From Halobacteriales archaeon (GTDB taxonomy: Archaea; Halobacteriota; Halobacteria; Halobacteriales; SKSH01): DNA of 32,142 bases. A model generated the notes under the pieces. It was given only the letters and a program-made list of their open reading frames with translations, ran no database searches and was not told the origin of the DNA. Shown here piece by piece: positions 7,196 to 15,096 of this stretch; the first letter of the stretch is position 1, and each line of letters opens with the position of its first letter. The translations under genes and the position numbers were made by a program. Location of the stretch: positions 1 to 32,142 of the forward strand of contig SKSD01000079.1 in assembly GCA_007118145.1 (NCBI GenBank), in the 5' to 3' direction.

Positions 7196-7863
7196 CAGAT
7201 TCGGATCGCCAGCAATTGGTCACCGAGTTCTATGATCGGTGGGCAGCACCATACGCGCATCTCGCCCACCATGCCCCCTACGTCAGGCGGTTTCGTCGAC
7301 GCGCCATCAATCGGCTCGAACTCGAGCGTGGCGATATCGCCGTCGACATGGGCTGTGGACCAGGTGTGAACCTCGACCAACTTGCCCATGCGGTCGGTCC
7401 CGATGGTCACGTGATCGGGATCGATATCGCACCAGTCATGCTCGAACGGGCGAGACGTGAGACACCAGCTGCCGTCTCGTTTGTGCGGGGTGATGCGACA
7501 CAACCACCGCTTGCACACGGTATCGATGGTATCCTCGCCACCTTTGTCGTGACCCTCTTTGATGACCCCGGCGAGGTCGTCTATACCTGGTGGGAGATGC
7601 TCGAACCAGGCGGTAGACTCGCACTCGTCAACCTCGGCCCGGGTCGCGGTCCATTCGGCCCGCTAATCAACCCGGTTCTCGACATCGGGTTGCGTCTGTC
7701 GACTCCGACCGCTGAGCAGTTCGACGACGACCTTGTCACCCTACTTTCTGAACGTGTCACAAGCGCACACGGTCGACTGACGGAACTCGCTGATCACGTG
7801 GTGTACGACGATATGGATGGTGTGTTACGCCTCGTTGTTGGGACGAAGGGACTCGACGAGTGA
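7192..7863 (+). CDS. Class I SAM-dependent methyltransferase
   Basis: This 223-residue protein has the Rossmann methyltransferase motifs: motif I VDMGCGPGVN (residues 51-60), GIDIAPVMLERAR for the acidic ribose contact, VRGDATQPPL as motif II/III, and an LEPGGRLALVNLG strand later. It resembles the UbiE/Coq5-like Methyltransf_11 group. Its substrate is not evident. The start overlaps the stop of thiR (ATGA), so the two are translationally coupled; this may mean only shared transcription rather than a role in thiamine metabolism. It converges with the minus-strand gene ending at 7879. Confidence 0.88.
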   Translation: MTDSDRQQLVTEFYDRWAAPYAHLAHHAPYVRRFRRRAINRLELERGDIAVDMGCGPGVNLDQLAHAVGPDGHVIGIDIAPVMLERARRETPAAVSFVRGDATQPPLAHGIDGILATFVVTLFDDPGEVVYTWWEMLEPGGRLALVNLGPGRGPFGPLINPVLDIGLRLSTPTAEQFDDDLVTLLSERVTSAHGRLTELADHVVYDDMDGVLRLVVGTKGLDE

Positions 7864-7878
7864 GCGTAGCTGCACCGT

Positions 7879-8640
7879 CTATCTGTATAGTCCGGCATGG
7901 CGGTCACAAAACTGCGGTGGACGAAGCTGTGCCTCGATGAGCGCTGGTTGATGATGCGCATTGTACAGTCGACACGATGGTACATCGCAAAACGCCTCAC
8001 CAGTATCGAGATAATGGTACGCCTGGAGGACGTACCCGTTGAGCGCATCGGTCGTCCGAGGGTCGTCCGCGATAAGGAAATCACCCTCGACCTGTGACTC
8101 GAGCACCTCACGTGGTGGAGCATCACCTGAGACCAGTGCATGGCGCTGTTTCTCTCGGTAGTATACCTCCGGTTTCGCCGGCGCCTCATAGAGACCGGGT
8201 ACCGATATGAGCGCTGGTTGACCGAGCACGTTCACCCGCTTGTGCCAGCGCCCATCATGCTCGCCCCATGTCGCCAGTGGTCGGTCGAGCACGATCACAT
8301 GCAGGATATCGAGCTCGCGTTCACTGGTGGGGAGACACCTTCGAAGGAGTTCCTGGACGGCCAGGCCGTCATAGAGCACGCCACCACCCCGGTCAGGATC
8401 ATCCAGAACACGCTGTTCGTATCGAACGATCCCGAGCATGGTGTTGCCAGTGGTACGATCGTATGGAGAGATCACGCGGGCTTGGGCGAACCCACGTGCT
8501 GTGTCCTGGTCGGCATGCTCACCGAGGAATCGATCGCGTGTCTCGATGGTGGCATCAACATGCTCGTCCAACCACGAGGCGAGCGCGTCCACGTCTGCAA
8601 CTGTGGTTGGAGCTCGGTACATCACCACCCGATCGACCAT
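7879..8640 (-). CDS. Conserved protein of unknown function with C-terminal Cys/His cluster (possible degenerate metallopeptidase, DUF6775-like)
   Basis: This 253-residue protein is of no firm assignment. The N-terminal half is alpha/beta (MVDRVVMYRAP, then ELLRRCLPTSERELDILHVIVLDRPLATW). The C-terminus has a striking FCDVPSCRLYNAHHQPALIE segment with C218, C223 and the N-A-H-H run, then CDRH (C245, H248). This C-x4-C...C-x2-H layout and the 'RLYNAHHQ' type sequence recall the zinc-binding tail of archaemetzincin-like proteins, and I recall haloarchaeal relatives labelled DUF6775 putative metallopeptidases. No HExxH motif is present, so peptidase activity is doubtful. The start is the ATG at 8640, with a weak TTTCACC element about 27 bp upstream. 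It is divergent from the SagB-like gene. Confidence 0.72.
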   Translation of the reverse strand: MVDRVVMYRAPTTVADVDALASWLDEHVDATIETRDRFLGEHADQDTARGFAQARVISPYDRTTGNTMLGIVRYEQRVLDDPDRGGGVLYDGLAVQELLRRCLPTSERELDILHVIVLDRPLATWGEHDGRWHKRVNVLGQPALISVPGLYEAPAKPEVYYREKQRHALVSGDAPPREVLESQVEGDFLIADDPRTTDALNGYVLQAYHYLDTGEAFCDVPSCRLYNAHHQPALIEAQLRPPQFCDRHAGLYR

Positions 8641-8685
8641 ATACGAGAGATTCGATGGAGCCGGTGAAACAGGTTATGGTTCGGT

Positions 8686-8696
8686 GAATTTTTTCC
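8686..8696 (+). promoter_or_regulatory. AT-rich promoter element for the SagB-like gene
   Basis: GAATTTTTTCC is centred about 27 bp before the ATG at 8719. It is the only AT-rich tract in the 78-bp divergent gap, so it is the likely core promoter. Confidence 0.35.
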
Positions 8697-8718
8697 AGCA
8701 TCGACCGAAATACTCTGT

Positions 8719-10254
8719 ATGGTTGATGCTCGGGAGTTTCACAAACGGACGTCACACTCACCCGAAAGCATCAAGGAGCGAACCTACAGGCCAGATCCAT
8801 CGAATCGGCCCCGACCAGACAAACGCTACATCGATGTCGAGCGCATCCGGCTCGACCAGATTCACCCGACACAGCAACCCGCTCTCGCAGCGATAGCCCA
8901 GTCACACGCTGATGTCGAGCCTGAGGGACATCACCCCGAATTCACGCTGACCGCACTCGCAACGATATGTTATGAGGCGAATGGTATCGTTCAGCGTGTC
9001 CAACACCACGGGAATGAGGTGCTCTTTCGTGCTGCATCGTGTACAGGGAAACTCTATCACATCGACCTGTACCTCATCTGTGGAGACCTCGATGGACTCG
9101 ATGCCGGTGTGTACCACTTCGATCCGAGCACGTTCTCCTTCGATGTACTTCGACGTGGTGACTATCGCGGGGTCATCGCCGATGCGGTTAACGGTTCCGG
9201 AGGTGGCATCGAAAGCGCACCCGTATCGGTTGTACTGACCTCCACGTGGTGGCGAAACGCCTGGAAGTACCACAACCGTGCATATCGACACGCCTTCTGG
9301 GATGGGGGGACGGTCATCGCCAACCTGCTCGCATCGGCACATGGCCAGGGGCACCGCGCGCAGGTCGTGGCTGGATTCGTCGACAATCAGCTGACGCGAT
9401 TGCTCGGGGTCAGACCCGAGATGGAGGCACCGATCGCGGTCGTACCGATAGGTCAGGGGATGCCCTCACCCTCAGCGCCTGCTGTCGAGCCGATCGACTA
9501 CGATACCGCAGCCCTCTCACGTGAGTCACGGACGTTTTCCCTCATCGTCGATGCATGGGCACAGAGTCGGTTCGAAGATCCTTCGAACGTCCGATCGTGG
9601 GTCGAGAAGGCCGATGCTTCAGCCACTATCGGCCGGGTCAAGGACGTGGGTGAAGGTCCAGTCTCACTTCAGCCAGTCGATGACGAGCTAGCGAGTAAGC
9701 GTCCGTTGTTCGCCACCATCAAACGGCGAGGCTCGAAGCGATCGTTCGAGGATGACGGCCCATCGAAGGCACAGCTGAGTACCGTCCTCGACCGAGCACT
9801 GTGTGGAATACCGGCTGATTGGAACGGAGGAGGTGCTGCTGAGCTCACCTTCAACGACCCGTACCTCCTCGTGACCGATATCGAGGGAATGGACGACGGC
9901 CGGTATCGATACGATGCAGCCTCCCACACTGGAGAGTGGTTCGGGACCATCGATCGGGCGACGAAGGCCCACCTGGCACTCGATCAGAGCTATGGTGGTG
10001 AGGCGCACGTCAACGTCTATCTCCTGACCGGTTTAGGGGACGTGGTTGAGACCCTCGGCAACCGCGGATATCGCGCCGCACAGCTTGAGGCTGGTATCGC
10101 TCTCGGCCGGCTCTACCTTGCCAGTGCTGCACATCGTGCCCTCGGTGGGACAGGGCTGACCTTCTTCGATGACCTTGTCACCGAATCACTGGGACCGTTC
10201 GCCACATCACAGACGCCGACCTGTCTGTACGCGTTCGGCAAGGTGGCGGCATGA
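8719..10254 (+). CDS. SagB/ThcOx-type dehydrogenase with two nitroreductase domains, 511 aa
   Basis: This is an FMN-dependent nitroreductase-superfamily protein with two tandem modules, at about residues 75-255 and 330-505. The opening REFHKRTSHSPESIK and NRPRPDKRY are typical of SagB-like proteins. The first module contains the W-K-Y-H-N-R-A-Y-R motif with K183 and Y184, the pair needed by SagB azoline dehydrogenases. The second has RGSKRSFEDDGPSKAQLS and a GNRGYRAAQLEAGIALGRLYLAS helix. In bacteriocin clusters SagB oxidises Cys/Ser/Thr-derived azolines; stand-alone archaeal members are uncharacterised. There is no SagC/SagD cyclodehydratase or small Cys/Ser-rich precursor peptide beside it in this window, so an azole-making role is unsupported. 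It converges on thi4. Confidence 0.86.
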   Translation: MVDAREFHKRTSHSPESIKERTYRPDPSNRPRPDKRYIDVERIRLDQIHPTQQPALAAIAQSHADVEPEGHHPEFTLTALATICYEANGIVQRVQHHGNEVLFRAASCTGKLYHIDLYLICGDLDGLDAGVYHFDPSTFSFDVLRRGDYRGVIADAVNGSGGGIESAPVSVVLTSTWWRNAWKYHNRAYRHAFWDGGTVIANLLASAHGQGHRAQVVAGFVDNQLTRLLGVRPEMEAPIAVVPIGQGMPSPSAPAVEPIDYDTAALSRESRTFSLIVDAWAQSRFEDPSNVRSWVEKADASATIGRVKDVGEGPVSLQPVDDELASKRPLFATIKRRGSKRSFEDDGPSKAQLSTVLDRALCGIPADWNGGGAAELTFNDPYLLVTDIEGMDDGRYRYDAASHTGEWFGTIDRATKAHLALDQSYGGEAHVNVYLLTGLGDVVETLGNRGYRAAQLEAGIALGRLYLASAAHRALGGTGLTFFDDLVTESLGPFATSQTPTCLYAFGKVAA

Positions 10255-10279
10255 ACCCACCGGTACCTGATAGTCGCCT

Positions 10280-11209
10280 TCAGTCGTCCGCAGGGGTCAC
10301 CCGAGAGGTCAACTCGACCGCAGGTGCGTCGACCTCGAGCTCATCGAGGGCGACCTGAGCAGCGCGCTTGCCCGAGAGCAACATGGCACCGAATGTTGGA
10401 CCCATCCGTGGTAACCCGTAGGTCGTGGCTGTCGCCATACCTGTGACGATGAGACCATCGTGTGCGAGACCGGTGTGTTCGACGACTGCATCCTCACTCT
10501 CACCGACCCACATCGAGTCGTGACCGGGTGAGTCGTGACCAGGTGCGCCGTACTGACCGTCATCGGTCTTGTCCATCCCGGTTGCGTGCGACGATGCGTG
10601 TGAGATACCCGGGGCGTTCAACACACCCCGCTCTTGCAGCTTGGAGATGACCATCGCGTCGTGACCGGTCGCATCGATGACGAGACGTCCCTCGACGGCG
10701 ATCGGGTCGACGCAGGTCAGCTCTCGAGGGAGTGCGTGTACCGGGGTCCAGTTCATCACGATACCTCCGACACGATGGTCTTCGCGGATGACGATATCGG
10801 TGAACTCGGTCATGTTCTGCATCTTCGCACCGGCATCACAGGCTGCCTTGATCAATCCCGAACATGCCTCGGGCCCGTTCGCAACATACAGACCCTCGGT
10901 GTCCCTTGCTGCCTTGTAATTCACCTCGAGTTCCTCGAGGACAGCCTCTGCAGGTGAGCGAACGGTCACCTTGTTCATGAGGAATCCACCCAGCCAGAAG
11001 CCACCACCGAGGTAGTTGTTCTTCTCGACGATCATCGTCTTCACACCGCGCTCTGCCAGTTCTTTCCCAGCCATAAGACCAGACGGACCGCCTCCGACGA
11101 CGATCACGTCGCTGTCTGAGAAGTCCATGAACTCGTCGGTCCACTCCTGGCCGATGGCGCGTGTCACGTCTGCCTCACCGACGTCACTGAACGGTTCGAA
11201 CTCGGACAT
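10280..11209 (-). CDS. thi4: Thi4 thiamine thiazole synthase, 309 aa
   Basis: This is a flavoprotein-like enzyme with the dinucleotide-binding motif [14 protein letters not shown] (about residues 35-48), GGGFWLGG, the [11 protein letters not shown] region, and [28 protein letters not shown] near the C-terminus. Thi4 builds the thiazole half of thiamine from NAD and glycine. The sulfur position holds Cys166 (RELTCVDP), as in yeast and Haloferax, not the His of methanogen sulfide-using enzymes. That fits a Cys-dependent, possibly single-turnover mechanism. A 70-residue upstream extension was rejected: it runs into the neighbouring gene and lacks homology, while the ATG at 11209 has a promoter 28 bp upstream. 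A 7-bp direct repeat sits between promoter and start. Confidence 0.95.
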   Translation of the reverse strand: MSEFEPFSDVGEADVTRAIGQEWTDEFMDFSDSDVIVVGGGPSGLMAGKELAERGVKTMIVEKNNYLGGGFWLGGFLMNKVTVRSPAEAVLEELEVNYKAARDTEGLYVANGPEACSGLIKAACDAGAKMQNMTEFTDIVIREDHRVGGIVMNWTPVHALPRELTCVDPIAVEGRLVIDATGHDAMVISKLQERGVLNAPGISHASSHATGMDKTDDGQYGAPGHDSPGHDSMWVGESEDAVVEHTGLAHDGLIVTGMATATTYGLPRMGPTFGAMLLSGKRAAQVALDELEVDAPAVELTSRVTPADD

Positions 11210-11212
11210 ACA

Positions 11213-11243
11213 ACTGAGTGTTACCACTGAGTACGAAAAAGCG
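11213..11243 (-). promoter_or_regulatory. thi4 promoter with direct-repeat operator candidate
   Basis: A T-rich box (minus strand CGCTTTTTCGT, 11233-11243) is about 28 bp before the thi4 ATG. Between it and the start are two exact copies of ACTCAGT (minus strand; plus-strand ACTGAGT at 11213-11219 and 11226-11232) with a 13-bp period. They cover the expected transcription start, where a repressor such as ThiR would block initiation. The link to ThiR is an inference. Confidence 0.5.
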
Positions 11244-11249
11244 TTATCG

Positions 11250-12014
11250 TTACTCACCCACTCCGGTGAGGTCACCAGTCCGGATCGTTGTCTCGGCATC
11301 AGCTCGTGCCTTGGCAGGGTCGAATGCCTCGACGATCGACTCAAGTGTATCGTCATCAAGGACCGATAGCTCACCTGCCATCGCCTCCATACGTGGAAGT
11401 GCTCGGGTGATGTTATCACAGATCGGAATGGCCGCCACCTGCGAGGAGCGCGACAGTGGATTCAGATCGATGACGATCTCAGTCTTACCCATTGCACCAA
11501 GTGCCTCAGCACGGTCGCCATCCTCCAACGGTACCAAGACGACGTCCGAGGAGAAGATCCCTTCCTCATGGACGACAGCTCGGTCGTGAGAGAGCCCTGG
11601 GATCCGTGCCTCCGCCCCACCGCCGAGCACCTCAGTTGCACCGTGTGCGTTGAGGTGTGAGGCGATCGCCTCGATCCGTTCATCGGACCGGTGGAACAGA
11701 TTCACCTCGATTGTTGCGCCAACTGTCTCCGCGAACGAAACGGCCGCCTCAGGTACCAAGGCTGCGACATTACCGTTGACGGAGAACACGGGGTGCTCTG
11801 CGAGTAACATGGTGGCGACGGCAGCCTCACACGCATCAGCAGCTGAGGCGATGGTCTGCTCGCCGAGGAGATAGTCAAATGCCTCACCCCGACCGTGTGC
11901 GATCAGCCCGTGTTGACTGGTCATGCCAGCCGCTATCCCGTCAACGAGTCGTTCTCGGGCTCGCAATGACGTCACTCGGGGGTGGTCTTCAGGGACGGCA
12001 TGCTCTCTACCCAT
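11250..12014 (-). CDS. 4-phosphopantoate--beta-alanine ligase (archaeal phosphopantothenate synthetase)
   Basis: This 254-residue protein belongs to the DUF137/PPS family. It has [20 protein letters not shown] at the start, then [48 protein letters not shown] and [16 protein letters not shown]. The enzyme condenses 4-phosphopantoate with beta-alanine using ATP, giving 4'-phosphopantothenate, the archaeal replacement for bacterial PanC plus PanK. It directly follows pantoate kinase (51-nt gap), the preceding step. A TATA-like CCTTTAGGA about 28 bp before the ATG suggests it can also be transcribed alone. The thi4 gene begins 40 nt downstream. Confidence 0.94.
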   Translation of the reverse strand: MGREHAVPEDHPRVTSLRARERLVDGIAAGMTSQHGLIAHGRGEAFDYLLGEQTIASAADACEAAVATMLLAEHPVFSVNGNVAALVPEAAVSFAETVGATIEVNLFHRSDERIEAIASHLNAHGATEVLGGGAEARIPGLSHDRAVVHEEGIFSSDVVLVPLEDGDRAEALGAMGKTEIVIDLNPLSRSSQVAAIPICDNITRALPRMEAMAGELSVLDDDTLESIVEAFDPAKARADAETTIRTGDLTGVGE

Positions 12015-12037
12015 ACCGACACGTATCCCAGCGACAT

Positions 12038-12046
12038 CCTAAAGGG
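12038..12046 (-). promoter_or_regulatory. TATA-like box for phosphopantothenate synthetase
   Basis: Minus-strand CCTTTAGGA is centred 28 bp before the ATG at 12014, in the gap after pantoate kinase. Confidence 0.4.
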
Positions 12047-12065
12047 GTGCGATACAGGGGTCACC

Positions 12066-12890
12066 TCATGCTACGAGCATGGTGCCACCAGACGGATCGA
12101 CTGCAGTCACTGTTGGGTCAAACCCAGCTCGAGAGAGCCCATCACCCAATGCGACGACGGTCCTGCCCAGATGGCCAACGGAGGCGTAACCCCCCATTTC
12201 ATGCACGGCTTCGATGATCGAAGTTACCTCGTCATCGAACAGCTTAGCCTCACGGGTGAACGACCAGCCTAGTTCGAATGCGCGTTCGATGGATGGTTCG
12301 ACGAGCAAACCATCGAGCGCGCGATGTCCAGCCTCACTCAGGGTCGACACATCGCCGGTGATCACCGCACTCGTCGATACCGACCCTAGGGATAGGTACT
12401 CAATCCGTGGTCTCGCCGGGACGCCATCGAGTTCACCCTCGCCCGGAGCACCTGGTTCGAGTCGAATTGGCACGCCTCCACGTGCCTGTGCGACGACGTC
12501 ACCTAACCCCGTCCCAGCTTCGACCTCGGCGATGTGGGCATATCGGATGAGTTCGTTCTCGGTCAACCCGCATTTGAACATGTCATTCGCGACCAGTGCA
12601 GTGCCGAGGGTTGCTGCCCCCGATACGCCAAATCCCGTACCAAGATCCAACGTCGTCTCGATACGAACCGAAGCTGACACCCCGAGTGCATCCAGCAGAC
12701 GGTCGACCGGCTCCATCTCGATCGGCTCACCGTTACACGTGACACCGGATCCGGGTTCGACCGACGTATAGACGCCCTCTTGAATGGTCACGCCACAGCC
12801 ACGTGAACCGGTCGACACGGGATCGTCGGTCCGGACGACACTAAAAAAGAGCGTGAGGTGACCTGGGACGAATGCCGTATGGCGTGACAT
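12066..12890 (-). CDS. Pantoate kinase (GHMP superfamily)
   Basis: This 274-residue protein has the archaeal pantoate kinase pattern. It has AFVPGHLTLFFSV near the N-terminus, the GHMP phosphate loop variant LGTGFGVSGAATLGTAL (about residues 82-98), EVEAGTGLGDVVAQARGGVPIRLEPG, and a C-terminal GGYASVGHLGRTVVALG. The enzyme phosphorylates pantoate to 4-phosphopantoate, which the next gene product couples to beta-alanine for CoA synthesis. It starts 23 nt after the AspRS stop codon, so it is probably in that transcript; no separate promoter is evident in so short a gap. Confidence 0.94.
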   Translation of the reverse strand: MSRHTAFVPGHLTLFFSVVRTDDPVSTGSRGCGVTIQEGVYTSVEPGSGVTCNGEPIEMEPVDRLLDALGVSASVRIETTLDLGTGFGVSGAATLGTALVANDMFKCGLTENELIRYAHIAEVEAGTGLGDVVAQARGGVPIRLEPGAPGEGELDGVPARPRIEYLSLGSVSTSAVITGDVSTLSEAGHRALDGLLVEPSIERAFELGWSFTREAKLFDDEVTSIIEAVHEMGGYASVGHLGRTVVALGDGLSRAGFDPTVTAVDPSGGTMLVA

Positions 12891-12913
12891 AGACCCTCAC
12901 CACCCCTCGTGAT

Positions 12914-14218
12914 TCACGGTGAGAGCCGCTGGCGATCTCGTGGGAACAACACCGCCTCGCGGATGTTGTCAAGCTCAAGCATCGTCATGATCAGGCGCTC
13001 ACCACCGAGGCCGAATCCAGCATGTGGAGGCATACCGTATTTGAACATCTTCGTGTAGTACTCGAACGCATCCGGGTCGAGACCCTGCTGTTCGAACCCC
13101 TCGATGAGGCGATCGTGTCGGTGTTCACGTTGGCCACCTGAGGAGAGCTCCATGCGTGGGTGCATGAGGTCAAACCCAGTGGAGATCGTCTCATCCTCGT
13201 CGGTATCTTTGATGTAAAACGGTTTAATCTCAGATGGCCAGTGGGTGATGAAGTAGTGCGAACCGACCGCCTCACCGAGTGCACGCTCGGCCTCTGTCGA
13301 GAGATCGTCACCCCAGACGAGGGGCTCGTCGAGGGCACCGGTCGCGTTGACTTGATCGATCGCTTCGTCGTATGTGAGTCGCTCAAAGCCACCAGCCGGT
13401 ACCATGAATGAATCCTCGAGACCGAGGGTAGACAGTGCATCACTCGCCTCGTCGATGACCGCCTCGTGCGCGTCGATAATCACCTGTTCGAGGACGGACA
13501 TCGCGTCAGATGCATCGCAGTAGGCACCCTCGAAGTCGATCGAGGTCGCCTCGTTGAGATGTCGAGGGGTGTTGTGCTCTTCAGCCCTGAAGATCGGGCC
13601 GATCTCGAAGACGCTTTCGAGGTTCGACCCTGCGATCAACTGCTTGAACAGTTGTGGTGACTGGTTCATGAACGCCTCACGGCCGAAGTAACTGATCGGG
13701 AACAGTTCGGTCCCACCCTCTGTGCCTGTGGCGACGATCTTGGGGGTCGTGATCTCCACACACCCCTGGCGTCGGAACGAGTCGCGAACCGCTGCCAAGA
13801 CGGTCGATCTGATCTCGAAGATCGCCTGCACGTCGGGTTTACGCAAGTCGAGGGTCCGGTTGTTCAACCTGGTGGGAAGCTCGGCATCGACCTTCTCGGA
13901 GGGGTCGAGTGGGAGTTGCGGGGCTGCAGGGGCGATCACCTCAATCGACTCGGGGAACACCTCGACGCCACCTGGTGCCCTGCCCTCTTCACGCACCACG
14001 CCGGTGACCTGGATGACGCTCTCGCGTGACAGCTCGCTCACCACGTCGGTGACACTCGCGGGGAGGTCGTCCTCGGGGACGGTCACCTGTAACCGACCGG
14101 TTCGTTCACGTACAATCACGAAGGCGATGCCACCGAGATCGCGGATCTCATGGACCCATCCGGCGACGGTGACCGTCTGACCGGGCTCGACCTCGGCAAC
14201 GCGGGTCCGTTCCTTCAT
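12914..14218 (-). CDS. aspS: Aspartyl-tRNA synthetase, archaeal type with non-discriminating-like residues
   Basis: From the ATG at 14218 this is a 434-residue class IIb synthetase. It has an N-terminal OB-fold ([11 protein letters not shown]), class II motif 2 ([14 protein letters not shown]) and motif 3 ([16 protein letters not shown]), ending PRDRQRLSP. It charges tRNA(Asp). Two anticodon-binding positions that separate discriminating from non-discriminating archaeal enzymes read His (GWVHE) and Pro ([12 protein letters not shown]). From memory, these are the choices seen in enzymes that also mischarge tRNA(Asn). GatB encoded about 3.5 kb away fits that pathway. An ATG at 14230 would add four residues. 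The TATA-like GATTTTAGGC 28 bp before 14218 favours the shorter start. Confidence 0.95.
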   Translation of the reverse strand: MKERTRVAEVEPGQTVTVAGWVHEIRDLGGIAFVIVRERTGRLQVTVPEDDLPASVTDVVSELSRESVIQVTGVVREEGRAPGGVEVFPESIEVIAPAAPQLPLDPSEKVDAELPTRLNNRTLDLRKPDVQAIFEIRSTVLAAVRDSFRRQGCVEITTPKIVATGTEGGTELFPISYFGREAFMNQSPQLFKQLIAGSNLESVFEIGPIFRAEEHNTPRHLNEATSIDFEGAYCDASDAMSVLEQVIIDAHEAVIDEASDALSTLGLEDSFMVPAGGFERLTYDEAIDQVNATGALDEPLVWGDDLSTEAERALGEAVGSHYFITHWPSEIKPFYIKDTDEDETISTGFDLMHPRMELSSGGQREHRHDRLIEGFEQQGLDPDAFEYYTKMFKYGMPPHAGFGLGGERLIMTMLELDNIREAVLFPRDRQRLSP

Positions 14219-14240
14219 ACGCCGAGACATTCGACCCGCG

Positions 14241-14250
14241 GCCTAAAATC
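14241..14250 (-). promoter_or_regulatory. TATA-like box for aspS
   Basis: Minus-strand GATTTTAGGC is centred 28 bp before the preferred ATG at 14218. It lies in the 48-bp gap after GGGP synthase. Confidence 0.5.
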
Positions 14251-14266
14251 CGCCGTTTCGGGTTCG

Positions 14267-14971
14267 CTACTTGGCGTCGTGTGTGCCACGTACTGTCTCA
14301 CGTACCGCATCGATACCCTCGTCGTGTAGCAGGTCACCGACGATGATGACGTCTGCATGAGTCGCCATCATCCGGGCATCCTCGTATGTACGGACACCCC
14401 CGCCGTAGAACAGGGTCGCCTCATCGAGGGGTGCCTGGGCAGCCTCGACCATCTCGGGATCGCCGAGCATCCCGCTGTACTCGATATATACGATATCCTG
14501 ACCGAGTAACTGCTCCGCCACCGTCGCGTACGCTGCAACCTCTCCCTCGGTGAGGTTGCAGTCTGCCTGTGTGTACTGGGCCACACTCGAGTCAGGATTG
14601 AGGACGATGTACGCCTCAGTCATCGTCTTGTGCCACTCGATATGTCCACCTGATGCCAACCAATCCATGTGTGCACCGGTCACCCAGAACACGTCACCCG
14701 CATTCATCACGACCGGGACGAGATATCCGTCGAGGTTGGGGTCGGCGACCACACTCTCAGGATGTGATGGCTCTTGAAAGATCGCGATATCGAGGTCGAC
14801 ACACCCCTCAAGGACACGTCTCACCTTTTCCGGGGTGATACCGGTCGTCCCACCGATCATGATCGCGTCCGTACCGGTCTCGACGATATCAGCATACGTC
14901 ACCCCATCAGGGAGTGACTTGTCTGGATCCACCTTCAACAGGTGAGACCAGCCATCCCATTGCCCAACCAT
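14267..14971 (-). CDS. Geranylgeranylglyceryl phosphate synthase
   Basis: From the ATG at 14971 this is a 234-residue TIM-barrel prenyltransferase. Visible family features are [70 protein letters not shown] and the phosphate-binding [13 protein letters not shown]...[12 protein letters not shown]. It joins geranylgeranyl diphosphate to sn-glycerol-1-phosphate, the first committed step of archaeal ether lipids. A GTG at 14983 would add four residues. The ATG at 14971 is preferred because a TATA-like element lies 27 bp upstream, and because relatives begin close to the xxWDxWxHLxKxDPD motif. Confidence 0.96.
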   Translation of the reverse strand: MVGQWDGWSHLLKVDPDKSLPDGVTYADIVETGTDAIMIGGTTGITPEKVRRVLEGCVDLDIAIFQEPSHPESVVADPNLDGYLVPVVMNAGDVFWVTGAHMDWLASGGHIEWHKTMTEAYIVLNPDSSVAQYTQADCNLTEGEVAAYATVAEQLLGQDIVYIEYSGMLGDPEMVEAAQAPLDEATLFYGGGVRTYEDARMMATHADVIIVGDLLHDEGIDAVRETVRGTHDAK

Positions 14972-14983
14972 ATACCGTGGCAC

Positions 14984-15096
14984 TCGGTTGGTTGCTTTAT
15001 CAGCTTCGACTTATGAGGCTCTGGAAGCCTGTCATACCAGGGTTTGGCATAACCGAAGGCAAGCATCCACAGTGATGAGTGATGCTGGCAATCGTT
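14984..15096. other. Gap between topA and GGGP synthase with promoter
   Basis: This 113-bp gap has no gene. A minus-strand GATAAAG element at 14995-15001 is 27 bp before the GGGP synthase start and is its likely TATA box. Nothing else stands out. Confidence 0.4.

Noticed and set aside
8140-8667. 175-aa ORF opposite the Cys/His-tail protein
   Set aside because: The minus-strand gene has a conserved-looking Cys/His tail and a start near a promoter; this frame is its complement.
11210-11419. N-terminal 70-residue extension of Thi4
   Set aside because: It runs through the promoter and into the phosphopantothenate synthetase gene, and Thi4 homology starts at Met 11209.
14984-15096. Possible tRNA or small RNA in the topA/GGGP synthase gap
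   Set aside because: No cloverleaf arms, TPsiC-like sequence or stable hairpin could be built; only a promoter element is supported.
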